64,000 bases of DNA from the NCBI RefSeq assembly GCF_007746795.1, contig NZ_CP036343.1, positions 5,617,357 to 5,681,356 of the forward strand, read 5' to 3'. Position 1 is the stretch's first letter; every line of letters starts with the position of its first letter. The translations under genes and the position numbers were made by a program. The notes beneath the pieces were generated by a model. It made no database searches. It saw only the letters and a list, made by a program, of their open reading frames with translations, and was not told the origin of the DNA. Shown piece by piece: positions 8,941 through 18,373 of this stretch. Origin of the DNA: Gimesia algae (GTDB taxonomy: Bacteria > Planctomycetota > Planctomycetia > Planctomycetales > Planctomycetaceae).

Positions 8941-10116
8941 TCAATACAGGTTCTTCTTCAGCACATCCAGGGGATAGATGGTATCCCTCCAGCGGACGCC
9001 GCCGTTTTTGAGCGTGATATAAGCCGAGCGCCAGATGGCAAAGGCGAGTGCCAGCGACGAGAAGAACAGCAGCGGCGTCACGCGGAGCCCTGAAGCGAAT
9101 AGAACGGCAATCGTGGCATAACAGAGATGCAGCAGGCCGACAGTGATCAGAAAGCCGATCGTCTGTGATAGCGGGTACAGAAACGGGACGATAAAGGGTG
9201 CAATAAAAAACAGCAGAAATGCCAACGTTGCCAGGGAGACTAACGACAGGGAATAGTGAAATGAGGCGAACGAGTTTTTTTCAACGCCGGTAATCACACC
9301 CCACGCAGAAGGCTGCCAGCGGACCTTGAGCTGTTCGATGCCCAGATAAAAGTCCTGTTTATAATAATAGTTTTTAATCAGTTTGCCGAGTTTAATGTCA
9401 TCCAGTACATCCAGTTTAATCGCGGCGTGCCCGCCGATCTGCTGATAGACTTCGGTACGGACCAGATTGAAGGCGCCGATGCCGATATAAGCGAAATGCC
9501 AACGAGTCGGTACCAGCCAGAGAAACATGCCGCCAGTGAGCAGGAAGCCGAAGAATGTAATGAATGCCATTTCGATCAGCCCGCCCCGCGCCAACTGAGG
9601 CAGCAGGCAGAGGTGATCCAGTTTCTGATGCAGGAAGACCCGCGTCGCTTCTGAAATCGCGTTTGGATCGAAGATGATATCGCCGTCCGTAAACAACAGC
9701 AGTTCGCCGGTTGCCTGCTTGGCGGCCTGATGCATGGCGTGTGATTTTCCCAGCCAGTCCGCAGGCAGTTCTGTGATGTGGACGATCTGCATGCTGGCGC
9801 GATCCTGGTTTGCGGCCTCTTTCGCCACACGTTCCATGATCGCACCGGTTTCATCAGCGGAACGATCATTGACGGCAATGATTTCCAGATGCGGATAGTC
9901 GGAAGCCAGTAGTGAGTTGAGGGTGACTTCGATGGTTTCGGCTTCGTCTTTGGCGGGAACAATCACGGAGATCTTAGGCCAGACCTTAGGAATATCCGTC
10001 TCGGGTAGACAGCGGGTAATGCGCTTGCGAATCATCATGATAAGCGAAGGAACCAGCAGGATCGTCCAGAAGACAATGGTGGCGTAGCCCCAGTAAGTGA
10101 TGATCGATGCCTGCAT
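8941..10116 (-). CDS. membrane glycosyltransferase, family GT2 (HpnB/CrtQ-like)
   Basis: 391 residues. One N-terminal membrane segment (residues about 8-28) is followed by a GT-A fold: ISVIVPAKDEAETI, VNDRSADETG and the DxD-like LLFTDGDIIFDPN at about residues 140-152. After the 'LDVLDDIKLGKLI' acceptor-region motif come three or four further membrane segments. Family members transfer a sugar from a nucleotide-sugar to a lipid-type acceptor at the membrane; in hopanoid or carotenoid clusters similar proteins are HpnB and CrtQ, but no such genes are present here, so the acceptor is not known. The gene starts 18 bases after the lhgO-type gene on the same strand, so they probably form an operon. 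Confidence 0.82.
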   Translation of the reverse strand: MQASIITYWGYATIVFWTILLVPSLIMMIRKRITRCLPETDIPKVWPKISVIVPAKDEAETIEVTLNSLLASDYPHLEIIAVNDRSADETGAIMERVAKEAANQDRASMQIVHITELPADWLGKSHAMHQAAKQATGELLLFTDGDIIFDPNAISEATRVFLHQKLDHLCLLPQLARGGLIEMAFITFFGFLLTGGMFLWLVPTRWHFAYIGIGAFNLVRTEVYQQIGGHAAIKLDVLDDIKLGKLIKNYYYKQDFYLGIEQLKVRWQPSAWGVITGVEKNSFASFHYSLSLVSLATLAFLLFFIAPFIVPFLYPLSQTIGFLITVGLLHLCYATIAVLFASGLRVTPLLFFSSLALAFAIWRSAYITLKNGGVRWRDTIYPLDVLKKNLY

Positions 10117-10134
10117 GGAGTGGTGTTCTTTCCG

Positions 10135-11334
10135 TTATTGAATGCGGGTTGCAAGCAGATCCGTGATCATCGAGCCGATCCGCAAAGAGGATGTCGCAGC
10201 CGGCGATGGTGCATTCAAAACGTTAATCATGCGGTCGGATTCATCAATCAGAAAGTCATCCACGAGAGTTCCATCGGGGGCGAGCGCCTGGGCACGCACT
10301 CCCGCGGGAGCCGCTTTCAGATCGTCCGCTTTGATTTCGGGAATCAGTCGCTGCAGTTCATGTACGAATGCCGGTTTGCTGAAGGACCGCCACATTTCTT
10401 TCAGGCCGGTCTTCCAGTATTTGAATGCCATCTTGCGAAACCCGGGATAGGTGGCCGCTTCGAACAGATCCCCTATGTTAACATTTGTCTTCTTATATCC
10501 TTCCCGCGCAAAAGCCCAGACGGCATTCGGACCGCATTCGACACCGCCGTGAATCATTTTGGTAAAATGCACGCCGAGAAACGGGAACTCGGGATTGGGG
10601 ACCGGATAAATCAGCGCTTTGCAAAGATGTTCCGCCTCCGGTTTGAGCACATAGTATTCGCCACGAAAGGGGACGATTTTGGATTCCGGTTTCGAACCGC
10701 CCATGCGCGCCACGCGATCGCTGAACAGTCCGCCACAGTTGATGACCTGCTTTGCAGAAAAGTCACCCTGTTTTGTATTGATGGTGATTGAGTCGGCGTG
10801 ATGCTGAATGCCTGTGACTTCCGCACCGGTCAGAATCTGATTCTCTTTCTCCTGAATGCGTTCGGCGAGCCGTGCGGAAACCTGTTTGTAATCGACAATG
10901 CCGGTCTCCGGAACATGGATGCCTCGAATGCCGGCAACGTGCGGTTCCAGTTCTTTGACGCGTTCTTCCCCAATCAATTCACAGGTAACGCCATTTAGTT
11001 GTCCCCGTTCAAATATGCGATCGAGGGCGGAAAACTCCCGCTTGTCGACAGCCACGATGACTTTTCCGCATTGATCTCGGGGAATTTCTTCCGCATCGCA
11101 GAATTCTTCCATCGCACGTTTGCCTTCACGACAGTTGATGGCTCTGAGTGACCCCGGTTTGTAGTAGATGCCGGAATGCAGCACGCCCGAATTATGCCCC
11201 GTCTGGTGTTGGGCGACCTGACTTTCTTTCTCGAGGATCAGAATCGATTTGTCCGGGAACCGCTGACTGATCTGCCAGCCGGTAGCCAGCCCAATGATTC
11301 CCCCTCCAATTATTGCGACATCTACTGTTTTCAT
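10135..11334 (-). CDS. lhgO: L-2-hydroxyglutarate oxidase
   Basis: FAD-dependent oxidoreductase of the DAO family that oxidises L-2-hydroxyglutarate to 2-oxoglutarate, passing electrons to oxygen or to the membrane quinone pool. The 399-residue length matches LhgO. Visible features are the dinucleotide-binding motif [16 protein letters not shown] at the N-terminus with the acidic ILEKE at the end of the second strand, the LhgO-specific [21 protein letters not shown] block at about residues 43-63, [15 protein letters not shown], and the C-terminal [23 protein letters not shown] segment. The downstream glycosyltransferase gene follows closely. I see no regulator nearby. Confidence 0.92.
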   Translation of the reverse strand: MKTVDVAIIGGGIIGLATGWQISQRFPDKSILILEKESQVAQHQTGHNSGVLHSGIYYKPGSLRAINCREGKRAMEEFCDAEEIPRDQCGKVIVAVDKREFSALDRIFERGQLNGVTCELIGEERVKELEPHVAGIRGIHVPETGIVDYKQVSARLAERIQEKENQILTGAEVTGIQHHADSITINTKQGDFSAKQVINCGGLFSDRVARMGGSKPESKIVPFRGEYYVLKPEAEHLCKALIYPVPNPEFPFLGVHFTKMIHGGVECGPNAVWAFAREGYKKTNVNIGDLFEAATYPGFRKMAFKYWKTGLKEMWRSFSKPAFVHELQRLIPEIKADDLKAAPAGVRAQALAPDGTLVDDFLIDESDRMINVLNAPSPAATSSLRIGSMITDLLATRIQ

Positions 11335-11457
11335 GGACGACTTCTATACTCAAATGATCCAAGGGGAATTATACTCAAAGTTCACGACGTCATTCGCAGA
11401 GTCTCTCTCACCTTCAATGATATCATAACTTAGCAGGATCAAGGTTACAGGAAAACA

Positions 11458-12831
11458 ATGGTTGAGCAAGTTCGCAGTTATTTAGAGCAACATCAGGATC
11501 AGGCTGTCAGTGAGCTGATCGAATTCTTAAAGATCCCCAGTGTCAGTGCCGACTCAACATTGAAATCGGAAACAAGACACGGTGCTGAGTTTGTACTGAA
11601 ACAGCTGGAAGCCGCTGGCATCGAAAGCAGGCTGGTGGAAACCGCCGGACATCCGATTGTGTCCGGTTCCTGGAAAAAAGCAGCCGGAAAGCCGACGGTA
11701 CTGGTATACGGCCATTACGATGTGCAGCCCCCCGATCCGCTGGATCAATGGACGACGCCCCCCTTTGAACCGGATATTCGCGACGGACACATTTACGCCC
11801 GGGGCGCGACTGACGACAAAGGGCAGATGTATACACACATCAAGTCGGTCGAAGCCTGGATGAAAACACACGGCGAACTGCCTGTGAATGTGGTCTTCGT
11901 GATTGAAGGCGAAGAAGAAGTCGGCAGCGACAACCTGGATCGTTTTCTGGCAGAGAACAAGGATCTGGTTGCCTGTGATATCGCGGTGATCAGTGATACC
12001 AGCCAGTATGCACCGGGCATCCCTGCGATTACTTATGGTCTGCGGGGTATTCTGGCCTGTGAAGTAATTGTGCGTGGTCCGCGTCAGGATCTGCACAGTG
12101 GCGTATTTGGTGGTGCAGTGACAAACCCGGGCAATGGTCTGGCGAAGATGGTTGCAGCGTTACACGATGATCAGGGACGCGTGCAGATTCCCGGCTTTTA
12201 TAATGGCGTGCTGGAACTGACCCAGGAGGAGCGCGAGCAGTTTGCAGCCCTGCCTTTTGATGAAGCCACGTTCATGAGCAATCTGGGTGTATCTGAGGTC
12301 GCCGGTGAAGCAGGCTTCTCGACGCTGGAACGCCGCTGGGCACGACCCACGTGTGATGTGAACGGCATGATCTCAGGATACACGGGGGAAGGTCCCAAAA
12401 CGATTGTACCAGCTCAGGCGCGCGTGAAGATCAGCTGCCGCCTGGTTCCCGATCAGGATCCCAAAGCCTTGACGCAAGCGCTGGAGCAGTTTCTGCGCGA
12501 TCAACTGCCGCCGGGACTGACGATGGAATTCATCGACTTCCACGGCTGCCGCGGTCTGGTCTTTGATTTCAACAGCCCTTATATGTCAGCAGCACGGACG
12601 GCCATTGAACAGGCATTCGGAACGTCACCTGTGATGATTCGCGAAGGGGGATCGATTCCCGTCGTCGAAACATTCCAGTCACTGGTCGGCGTGGAGACGC
12701 TGCTGCTGGGCTGGGGTCAGAATACGGACAACCTGCATAGCCCGAACGAACGCTTCTCGCTGGAATCGTTTCGGCAGGGGACCCTGGCCAGTGCCCTGCT
12801 CTGGCAGGAACTGTCGGAAATTCAGGTGTGA
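11458..12831 (+). CDS. M20 family dipeptidase/carboxypeptidase
   Basis: 457 residues, the usual length for the carnosinase-like M20 subgroup. These are cytoplasmic di-zinc enzymes that cleave dipeptides or N-acyl amino acids. Metal and catalytic motifs are in order: VYGHYDVQP (His ligand and catalytic Asp, about residue 84), [10 protein letters not shown] (bridging Asp), [10 protein letters not shown] (catalytic Glu and Glu ligand), DLHSGVFGG (dimerisation lid His), and near the C-terminus REGGSIPV and NLHSPNERF (His ligand). The start at 11458 has AGGTTACAGG upstream. A decayed copy of the 3' end of this gene lies 1 kb downstream at about 13830-13872. Confidence 0.9.
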   Translation: MVEQVRSYLEQHQDQAVSELIEFLKIPSVSADSTLKSETRHGAEFVLKQLEAAGIESRLVETAGHPIVSGSWKKAAGKPTVLVYGHYDVQPPDPLDQWTTPPFEPDIRDGHIYARGATDDKGQMYTHIKSVEAWMKTHGELPVNVVFVIEGEEEVGSDNLDRFLAENKDLVACDIAVISDTSQYAPGIPAITYGLRGILACEVIVRGPRQDLHSGVFGGAVTNPGNGLAKMVAALHDDQGRVQIPGFYNGVLELTQEEREQFAALPFDEATFMSNLGVSEVAGEAGFSTLERRWARPTCDVNGMISGYTGEGPKTIVPAQARVKISCRLVPDQDPKALTQALEQFLRDQLPPGLTMEFIDFHGCRGLVFDFNSPYMSAARTAIEQAFGTSPVMIREGGSIPVVETFQSLVGVETLLLGWGQNTDNLHSPNERFSLESFRQGTLASALLWQELSEIQV

Positions 12832-12950
12832 CTTTCACGACCATGAAAAAGACGAACGTGTATGATTCATGGATAAATAATATTTGTCTTGGGTGGGAAT
12901 TGAGTGAGGAATATGTATCGAAAAAGTGAATGAGTCTTAGCTGATTGTTC

Positions 12951-13619
12951 TCAAAGGGTCACTTCGCGAATCCACTGATCACTCCGGTCGTTTCGCAGGC
13001 TGCCCGCTTTGCGTTCTTTGGAATCATCCATCATTTCCGGGTACTCAATGAAGACGGCTGCCAGTAAGCGTTCCTGTTCTGGAATGCCCAGATAATTGAA
13101 CATCTCTGGTCCCCGGAGTTTTCCGCCACTCGACCAGTAGTTTCCCATACCATGGGCAGTCAGCATCAGTAACAGATTCTGGACCATGGCTGAAGCCGCT
13201 GCCAGATGCTCTTCGTCACGTGCCAGTTGCGTTTCACGGTCGATTTTTGAAGTTTGCTGTGATTCAAGGTCATAGAACTCTGGCAACCATGTTACAAGTA
13301 CTAACGCACTACAAGCGGCTGCCAGCCTGGGGCCTTTTGAGGTGACGTGTAACTCATCACGCAGATAAATTGCAGCCTGTTTTGCTTCCTCATGCCATAA
13401 AACATGTGCACGCCACGGTTCCGCTAAACCATCGACTTTCCGCGGATAGTGAAAAGGAGCCCAGCCCGCGGTCTGAATTGCCTGGAGTACGATTTCTCGA
13501 TTGCGTTCTGCTACGTCAGCGGGAACAGGCCGGATTGACTCAATATCACAGAGTACTTTTTCCGTTCTGCGAGCTCGGATGATGGTTTCTACTGTCTCGG
13601 GTGTCGATTTGTCGGGCAT
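12951..13619 (-). CDS. nitroreductase-family protein
   Basis: 222 residues of the FMN-dependent nitroreductase fold. Supporting features are the N-terminal 'I..RRT.K...' (IIRARRTEKVL, which binds the FMN phosphate), IQTAGWAPFHYPRK in place of the usual 'A..APS..N', and the central helix AAASAMVQNLLLMLTAHGMGNYW followed by the 'G' turn. The usual C-terminal 'lGyp.e..' motif is present as FIEYPEMMDDSKER. These proteins use NAD(P)H to reduce nitro compounds, quinones or flavins; the natural substrate is not predictable here. The gene is single and flanked by intergenic sequence on both sides. Confidence 0.8.
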   Translation of the reverse strand: MPDKSTPETVETIIRARRTEKVLCDIESIRPVPADVAERNREIVLQAIQTAGWAPFHYPRKVDGLAEPWRAHVLWHEEAKQAAIYLRDELHVTSKGPRLAAACSALVLVTWLPEFYDLESQQTSKIDRETQLARDEEHLAAASAMVQNLLLMLTAHGMGNYWSSGGKLRGPEMFNYLGIPEQERLLAAVFIEYPEMMDDSKERKAGSLRNDRSDQWIREVTL

Positions 13620-14441
13620 CGTCGATCCTAAAAGTCACTTCGCTTGGCAAAGCAGACGTATGTAATTTCAAAATGATGATCACTGTGGTTTGAAAGTGTA
13701 TTTGGCAGAATTTTCAGAGACAAGTACAGCGTGATGTTTTTATAGATTGATGTCACTTTTCGTGCGTTTTCAATATACCTGCTCAATTCCCTTTTTGAAA
13801 ACGCTACTGCAGGGTGGGGAAGACTGTCCCTGCCCCCTGCTCTGGCAGGAACTGACGGAAATTCATGTCTGAGCTTCTGTTGCTTTCTGGTAGAATTAAT
13901 AATCAGTTCCCGATTTATTGCAACGTTAAACCGAAAGCCATGTCAGCTGCCTGTAGTGCAAACTTGAAAAAAATGATTTTATTTGAGTCAGGCGCAATGC
14001 TGGCGTGAATCGGGTCTGAAATCGCAGTTTTGGACTTCAAAATGGAAAGGAATGCGTATTAAACCGGTTGATAGATAGTGAACGTTTTGAAGGAAAACCA
14101 GGGAGTGACACAAAAACCCCGTAAAACAAGGATCTTATAAGGTACTGAAATCAACAGGGGGGGAAACTGTTCCCTATCTGAAAACGGTGCTACGCGCGCG
14201 ACGCATAACTCGTAGTTTTGGAAAGAGCACGCAGGCGTCAAGTCGAAAAAATGCAGTGCGTAGAGGTATCCCTGTTGCGGGGAGCTTATTTCTACCATGC
14301 CTGCTTCGAAAAGTATGAAACAGGGGAGTATTGAGCATTCTGGGAAAAGCAGAAATAGAAAGCTTTATTTTTGACGGGCAGACACATGAGTCTTCCACGA
14401 CACTGCCTGCAGAACTCGCTGAAAAGTTCTTACAGCCCCGC
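13620..14441 (+). other. long intergenic region, about 820 bases
   Basis: No convincing gene. Open frames at 14059-14298 and 14174-14533 have no protein-like composition, no good ribosome site and no family I recognise. The region contains the decayed copy of the M20 peptidase 3' end described separately. The remainder looks like decaying sequence without repeats or RNA genes that I can identify. Confidence 0.5.
13829..13872 (+). pseudogene. decayed copy of the 3' end of the M20 peptidase gene
   Basis: The 44 bases here, including CCCTGCTCTGGCAGGAACTG and ending in a TGA, match the last codons of the M20 peptidase gene (12792-12831) with only a few substitutions. The stop codon lies at the same relative position. 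Upstream similarity fades quickly after a partly similar GCAGGGTGGGGA stretch. This is seen directly by comparing the two segments. The inference is that a second, now almost deleted, copy of the peptidase gene once stood here, or that a short 3' segment was duplicated. Confidence 0.7.
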
Positions 14442-15785
14442 TCAGACGAGTTCGGGCATGACTTTGTACTGGTTGGTATCGACCAGATAACGGGGACGTC
14501 CCTGCAGGTCATCGACAGTCGCGGTTTCGACATTGATGCCCAGGTTGTGATAGAGGGTCGCGAAAACTTCCTGGAAATGAACCGGGCGGTCTTCTGCAGA
14601 TTCTCCCAGTCGATTGGTGGAACCGATAATCTGGCCGGTCTTCATGCCGCCACCAGCAACGACAGCAGTAGAGACGCGCGGCCAGTGATCGCGGCCGGAG
14701 TTGGCGTTGATCTTGGGGGTCCTTCCGAATTCGCCCCAGACGACAACAGTGACATCGTCCAGCATATCACGATTTTCCAGATCTTCAATCAGTGCCGTCA
14801 CCCCCTGATCGAGCATCGGCATGTCTTCGCGACCGCGTTTAAAGTTGCCGCCATGCCAGTCCCAGCGACTGAAGGCCAGCGTCACACAACGGGCACCCGC
14901 TTCAATCAGACGACGGGCGGTCAGAAAATCATCGAGCAGTTTGGGGCCACCATCGGCGCGAAGCTGTTTGGTCCCCCGACCGTATCGATCGCGAAGTTTC
15001 TGATCTTCCTTGGAAAGATCAAGAGCATCGGCGAGTTTGCTGGAAGTGAGAATGCCAAAAGCCTGTTGGTTGAATGAGTCGAGACCTTCCATCATGCCGG
15101 ACGCATCGACCTTACTGCGGAACTGATCGAGCGAACTGAGTACTTTTTTACGGTTATCGAGCCGATCAAGGGTAACGCCATTCAGCGTCATATCAGCCAT
15201 GCCTTCACCGTTCGGACGGAATGGTGCGTGAGCCAGACCGAGGAAACCAGGATCTCCGGCGCGGGCCCATTCCATGTGCCCCATCTTGGGAGAGAGGCCG
15301 AGGAACGGCGGTATCGACGGATCGACGGGACCGTATTTTTTCGAAAGGACCGAACCTAAGCTGGGCCAGCCACCCAGGGGCTGGTTCCTAAAGCGTTGAC
15401 CGGTGAGACACTGAAAGGCATCGTGTCGACCATCGGAACCAACCATGGAACGGATGAAAGCGAACTTGTCAGCCATCTGCGCCATGCGCGGAAACTGATC
15501 CCCGATTTCGACGCCGGGAACGTTTGTTTGAATTGCGTTGAATTCGCCGCGAATTTCGCTGGGGGCATCGACTTTAATATCCCACATATCCTGATGAGGA
15601 GGACCTCCCGGCAGGAAGATCATGATGATCCCTTTGTGTTTCTTCCGCTGTGGGGAAGAATTCTCCGCCTGTAGAATTTGGGGAAGCGACATGCCGCCTA
15701 AAGCGAGGCCACCAATCTGGAGAAAGTTCCGCCGTGTAATCTGATCGCAAAACTTACTTTTTTGAGAACCCAGGATCTTGAGCAT
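14442..15785 (-). CDS. Tat-exported DUF1501 protein
   Basis: 447 residues from the ATG at 15785; the upstream ATG at 15848 would bury the signal. The N-terminus has a twin-arginine signal, [15 protein letters not shown], followed by SLPQILQA. The body matches DUF1501, a sulfatase/alkaline-phosphatase-fold family greatly expanded in planctomycetes: [46 protein letters not shown], and [28 protein letters not shown]. The protein is predicted to fold in the cytoplasm and be exported. DUF1501 genes often follow a DUF1549/DUF1553 cytochrome-type gene, but none is present here. Substrate unknown. Confidence 0.9.
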   Translation of the reverse strand: MLKILGSQKSKFCDQITRRNFLQIGGLALGGMSLPQILQAENSSPQRKKHKGIIMIFLPGGPPHQDMWDIKVDAPSEIRGEFNAIQTNVPGVEIGDQFPRMAQMADKFAFIRSMVGSDGRHDAFQCLTGQRFRNQPLGGWPSLGSVLSKKYGPVDPSIPPFLGLSPKMGHMEWARAGDPGFLGLAHAPFRPNGEGMADMTLNGVTLDRLDNRKKVLSSLDQFRSKVDASGMMEGLDSFNQQAFGILTSSKLADALDLSKEDQKLRDRYGRGTKQLRADGGPKLLDDFLTARRLIEAGARCVTLAFSRWDWHGGNFKRGREDMPMLDQGVTALIEDLENRDMLDDVTVVVWGEFGRTPKINANSGRDHWPRVSTAVVAGGGMKTGQIIGSTNRLGESAEDRPVHFQEVFATLYHNLGINVETATVDDLQGRPRYLVDTNQYKVMPELV

Positions 15786-15921
15786 CGTGTCAGGTCTCCA
15801 AATTCGAAAAGGTGGGAGGGCAAAGGCAGGTAAGACTGACTCAATCAAATCGTCATTATCTGATTTCGAGCAGCCCTATTAAAAATATCGGCGAGCCCTT
15901 ATCTATAAGTATAGACGATTT

Positions 15922-16665
15922 TTACTGGAAATCCAGCGCAGATTGCAAAACATGAACGATCCGTTCACTGTTTTGCTGGTATTCGGAGAGGTTTAGCCGG
16001 GGAATCAGGGGTAAATCTTCAAATTTTGTGGGTGAAGCCGGAGATCCGAGCCAGGCGATCAATGCGGGTTCCTGTGAGGTTGGAGCGACTGAACCCTGAG
16101 TTTCCCAACTGGAAAACTGCACCTCAGGATACTGTTGCCGCAGATTTTTAATCAAGATTGCGGCTTCTTCAGACGGGAGCCCCGCCAGTACAAATTGAAA
16201 GGGTTTTGCCAGCAGACGCTGGCGTAATTCCTGAATCGTAATCTGTTTCTCCGGATGAATGACATCGGCGGCGATTTCAGCCAGGGGATCCAATACGAAC
16301 CGTCGATACCAGCAAGCCGGATGCGGGACCACCAGATCTTTCGTGTGAATGATTAACTGGTCAAAGAGCAGCAGATCCAGGTCGAGCGGACGAGCGCCCC
16401 AGCGGACTTCTCTGATGCGCCCCATGTCTGCTTCCAGTTGTTGTAACACGGAAAGCAGAGATTCGGGGGAAAGTGTTGCGGAAAGATGCGCAGCGCCATT
16501 CAGAAATGGATCGGCCGTCTGATCACCCACGGGTGCGGTTTCGATCCATTGGCTGGTTTTGATGACAGAAATTTCCGGATGCTGATCGAGGTGTTCCAGC
16601 GCCAGGGAGAAGGTTTCGCGGACAGGACCCTGATTTCCACCCATTGCAATATAGCAGTCAGGCAT
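15922..16665 (-). CDS. folK: 2-amino-4-hydroxy-6-hydroxymethyldihydropteridine pyrophosphokinase with C-terminal extension
   Basis: FolK transfers pyrophosphate from ATP to 6-hydroxymethyl-dihydropterin in folate synthesis in the cytoplasm. Family features: IAMGGNQGPVRETF at the start, TAPVGDQTADPFLNGA, EVRWGARPLDLDLLLFD (the magnesium-binding Asp pair) and VPHPACWYRRFVLDPLAEI. FolK proteins are normally about 160 residues; this one has 247, and the last 95 residues (from about FQFVLAGLP) form an extra domain I cannot identify. No folP or folB lies next to it. The next gene upstream is the Flp pilin gene, 137 bases away. Confidence 0.9.
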   Translation of the reverse strand: MPDCYIAMGGNQGPVRETFSLALEHLDQHPEISVIKTSQWIETAPVGDQTADPFLNGAAHLSATLSPESLLSVLQQLEADMGRIREVRWGARPLDLDLLLFDQLIIHTKDLVVPHPACWYRRFVLDPLAEIAADVIHPEKQITIQELRQRLLAKPFQFVLAGLPSEEAAILIKNLRQQYPEVQFSSWETQGSVAPTSQEPALIAWLGSPASPTKFEDLPLIPRLNLSEYQQNSERIVHVLQSALDFQ

Positions 16666-16802
16666 AGCGGTTCCGGGAGTGTTGAATCAAGAACGGAGGT
16701 TAAAACTCCCTGCAGTGTAATGGAATAGCGTAGAAGTGCAATTCTGCAGAACGCAGAAGAATCAGGTGGGCACAGGATGAATGCTGGATTCAGAACAGAC
16801 GA

Positions 16803-16976
16803 TTACATGCCGTGATTTTGCATCTCGGTCGTCGCATTTTCAAACAGGGCATTCGTACGGGTTCCAACCGCGGCAATGGCGGCGATACAGACCATCACAA
16901 TGGCAGCCAGCATGACAGCATACTCGACAGCGGTAGGACCATCTTCTTCTACAAGAAATTTTTTGAGATACTGCAT
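16803..16976 (-). CDS. Flp/Fap type IVb pilin component
   Basis: A 57-residue protein read directly from the minus strand: MQYLKKFLVEEDGPTAVEY at the start, then AVMLAAIVMVCIAAIAAVG, ending in TTEMQNHGM. It has the class IVb pilin design: a short basic leader, the G-P-T-A-V-E-Y motif with the Glu at position 5 after the processing site (prepilin peptidase would cut after Gly13), and a single hydrophobic helix. Such subunits are assembled by Tad machinery into Flp pili. No tad, cpaF or prepilin peptidase gene is in this window, so it is an orphan subunit locus. Confidence 0.88.
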   Translation of the reverse strand: MQYLKKFLVEEDGPTAVEYAVMLAAIVMVCIAAIAAVGTRTNALFENATTEMQNHGM

Positions 16977-17357
16977 GACTACAATCCTGTCAGATGTGTG
17001 ACAATCTGAAAGTCGTCTTCCAGATTAACGGACCGACAATTGATGTGACTCATTTTCTATAAGCAGAGTCCGATTTAATAAAGCGTACCTCACGTTTGAC
17101 AACTGATACCGAAAAAACTCTTTCTCCTGCTCAAAAATTCGGTGAATTGTCCTTTCTGCACGGATTTCCCTGTCTGAATCAGAGGTTATATGACTTGCGG
17201 GTCTGTTCAGACTGGCATATTTGACGTCTCCCTGTCACAATAAGGGGCACAGAGAACTCCCGATTGTCTTTCATCAGACTGACACTGGAGTTAGGTTTAT
17301 GCGAGATGTATCGCTTATTCCCGTTTTATGAATCTTATTGGACAGGATATAATTGTT
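16977..17357 (+). other. intergenic region, about 380 bases
   Basis: Between the divergent pilin and infA genes. It contains a TTGACA at 17096-17101, but no matching -10 element at the usual spacing. No hairpin, repeat or RNA gene is visible. It must carry the promoters of both flanking genes. Confidence 0.45.
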
Positions 17358-17576
17358 ATGGCCAAAGAAGAGGCCATTGAAGTCGAAGGTACAGTGACCG
17401 AGGCACTGGCAAATACTCAGTTTCGAGTCGAACTGGAAAACGGACACCAGGTTCTGGCGCATGTGGCCGGCAAGATGCGAAAACACTTTATTCGTATCGT
17501 CCCGGGCGACAAAGTCGTGGTCGAGGTATCCCCTTACGACCTGAACCGTGGACGTATTGTCTATCGAGAACGATAG
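17358..17576 (+). CDS. infA: translation initiation factor IF-1
   Basis: Exactly 72 residues from the ATG at 17358, the canonical IF-1 length; the open frame upstream to 17328 is not part of the family. The single OB-fold sequence is highly conserved: [52 protein letters not shown], ending in [10 protein letters not shown]-1 binds the A site of the 30S subunit with IF-2 and IF-3 during initiation. An AGGA lies about 9 bases before the start. It is followed 145 bases later by rnhA on the same strand. Confidence 0.97.
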   Translation: MAKEEAIEVEGTVTEALANTQFRVELENGHQVLAHVAGKMRKHFIRIVPGDKVVVEVSPYDLNRGRIVYRER

Positions 17577-17721
17577 TCGCAAAAGAGCGACCCGCTTCTT
17601 TCCCAGAATCCACCAGGGGTGATTTTACGCTCGTTTGTAGCATCGCCTTTGTTTGCCGTTGTACCGGGACTCAAATTCGAGTTATCGTTAATTCTTTGCC
17701 AGGTGTGCGTTTTTCATTATT

Positions 17722-18216
17722 ATGACTGATGATGCAGCAAATCAGAACGCTCTTCCATTTGTGCAGATCTTTACCGATGGTGCCTGCAGGGGAAATCCAG
17801 GACCGGGAGGCTGGGGAGTGATCCTCAGACATCCTTCCACCGGAGCGGAAAAAGAGTTCTCCGGAGGCGAGGCAGTCACCACCAATAATCAGATGGAGTT
17901 GCAGGCGGTGATTTCCGGACTGGAACTGCTGAAACGACGTTCTCGTGTGGAAGTGATTACGGACAGTGTTTACGTTGCCAAGGGATCAAAGGAATGGATG
18001 CCGAACTGGAAAAAAAACAACTGGCGCCGACGGGAAGGTAAAAGCTGGAAACCTGTCAAGAATGAAGAATTCTGGCGGAAACTGGATACCCTGCTGGAAC
18101 AACACGAAGTTCACTTTACTCAGATCAAAGGGCACAGTGGTCATCCGGAAAACGAACGCTGTGATGAACTGGCAGTCGAGTTTGCACTCAAGTTACAAAG
18201 TGAGTCTGAATATTAA
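17722..18216 (+). CDS. rnhA: ribonuclease HI
   Basis: 164 residues. RNase HI cuts the RNA strand of RNA-DNA hybrids using two metal ions. All four catalytic carboxylates are present: Asp19 (FTDGACRGNPGPGGWG), Glu59 (TNNQMELQAV), Asp81 (ITDSVYVAKG) and Asp148 (NERCDELA), with the conserved His138 in KGHSGHPENERCD. The basic handle (NWKKNNWRRREGKSWK) of the E. coli-type enzyme is retained. Its stop codon directly abuts copy A of the 86-nt intergenic repeat, and recG follows. Confidence 0.96.
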   Translation: MTDDAANQNALPFVQIFTDGACRGNPGPGGWGVILRHPSTGAEKEFSGGEAVTTNNQMELQAVISGLELLKRRSRVEVITDSVYVAKGSKEWMPNWKKNNWRRREGKSWKPVKNEEFWRKLDTLLEQHEVHFTQIKGHSGHPENERCDELAVEFALKLQSESEY

Positions 18217-18302
18217 ACTGTGTCCCGTTTTACTGTAGCGTCTCCAGGGGCATTGGGACCCTGAATGATACTACGAGAGACGCGATGGTAAAATGTGATG
18301 CA
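18217..18302 (+). repeat. 86-nt dispersed intergenic repeat, copy A
   Basis: This segment aligns without gaps to 31288-31373 and 47405-47490. It begins ACTGTGTCC and contains GCGTCTCCAGGGGCATT (18238-18254), then GAGAGACGC (18275-18283) and ATGGTAAAAT. In this copy GCGTCTC (18238-18244) and GAGACGC (18277-18283) are perfect inverted repeats, and a smaller CAGGG/CCCTG stem sits inside, so the RNA or DNA strand could fold into a hairpin. It starts one base after the rnhA stop and lies upstream of recG. Confidence 0.85.
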
Positions 18303-18373
18303 TCTGTTCTGTCATCAGACATCACATCACGATCCTGATTCATATAACTCGGCTCGAACGGTTGCAGAATACG

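Noticed and set aside
14059..14298. 79-codon minus-strand open frame in the long intergenic region
   Set aside because: No ribosome site, no recognisable domain, composition unlike neighbouring proteins.
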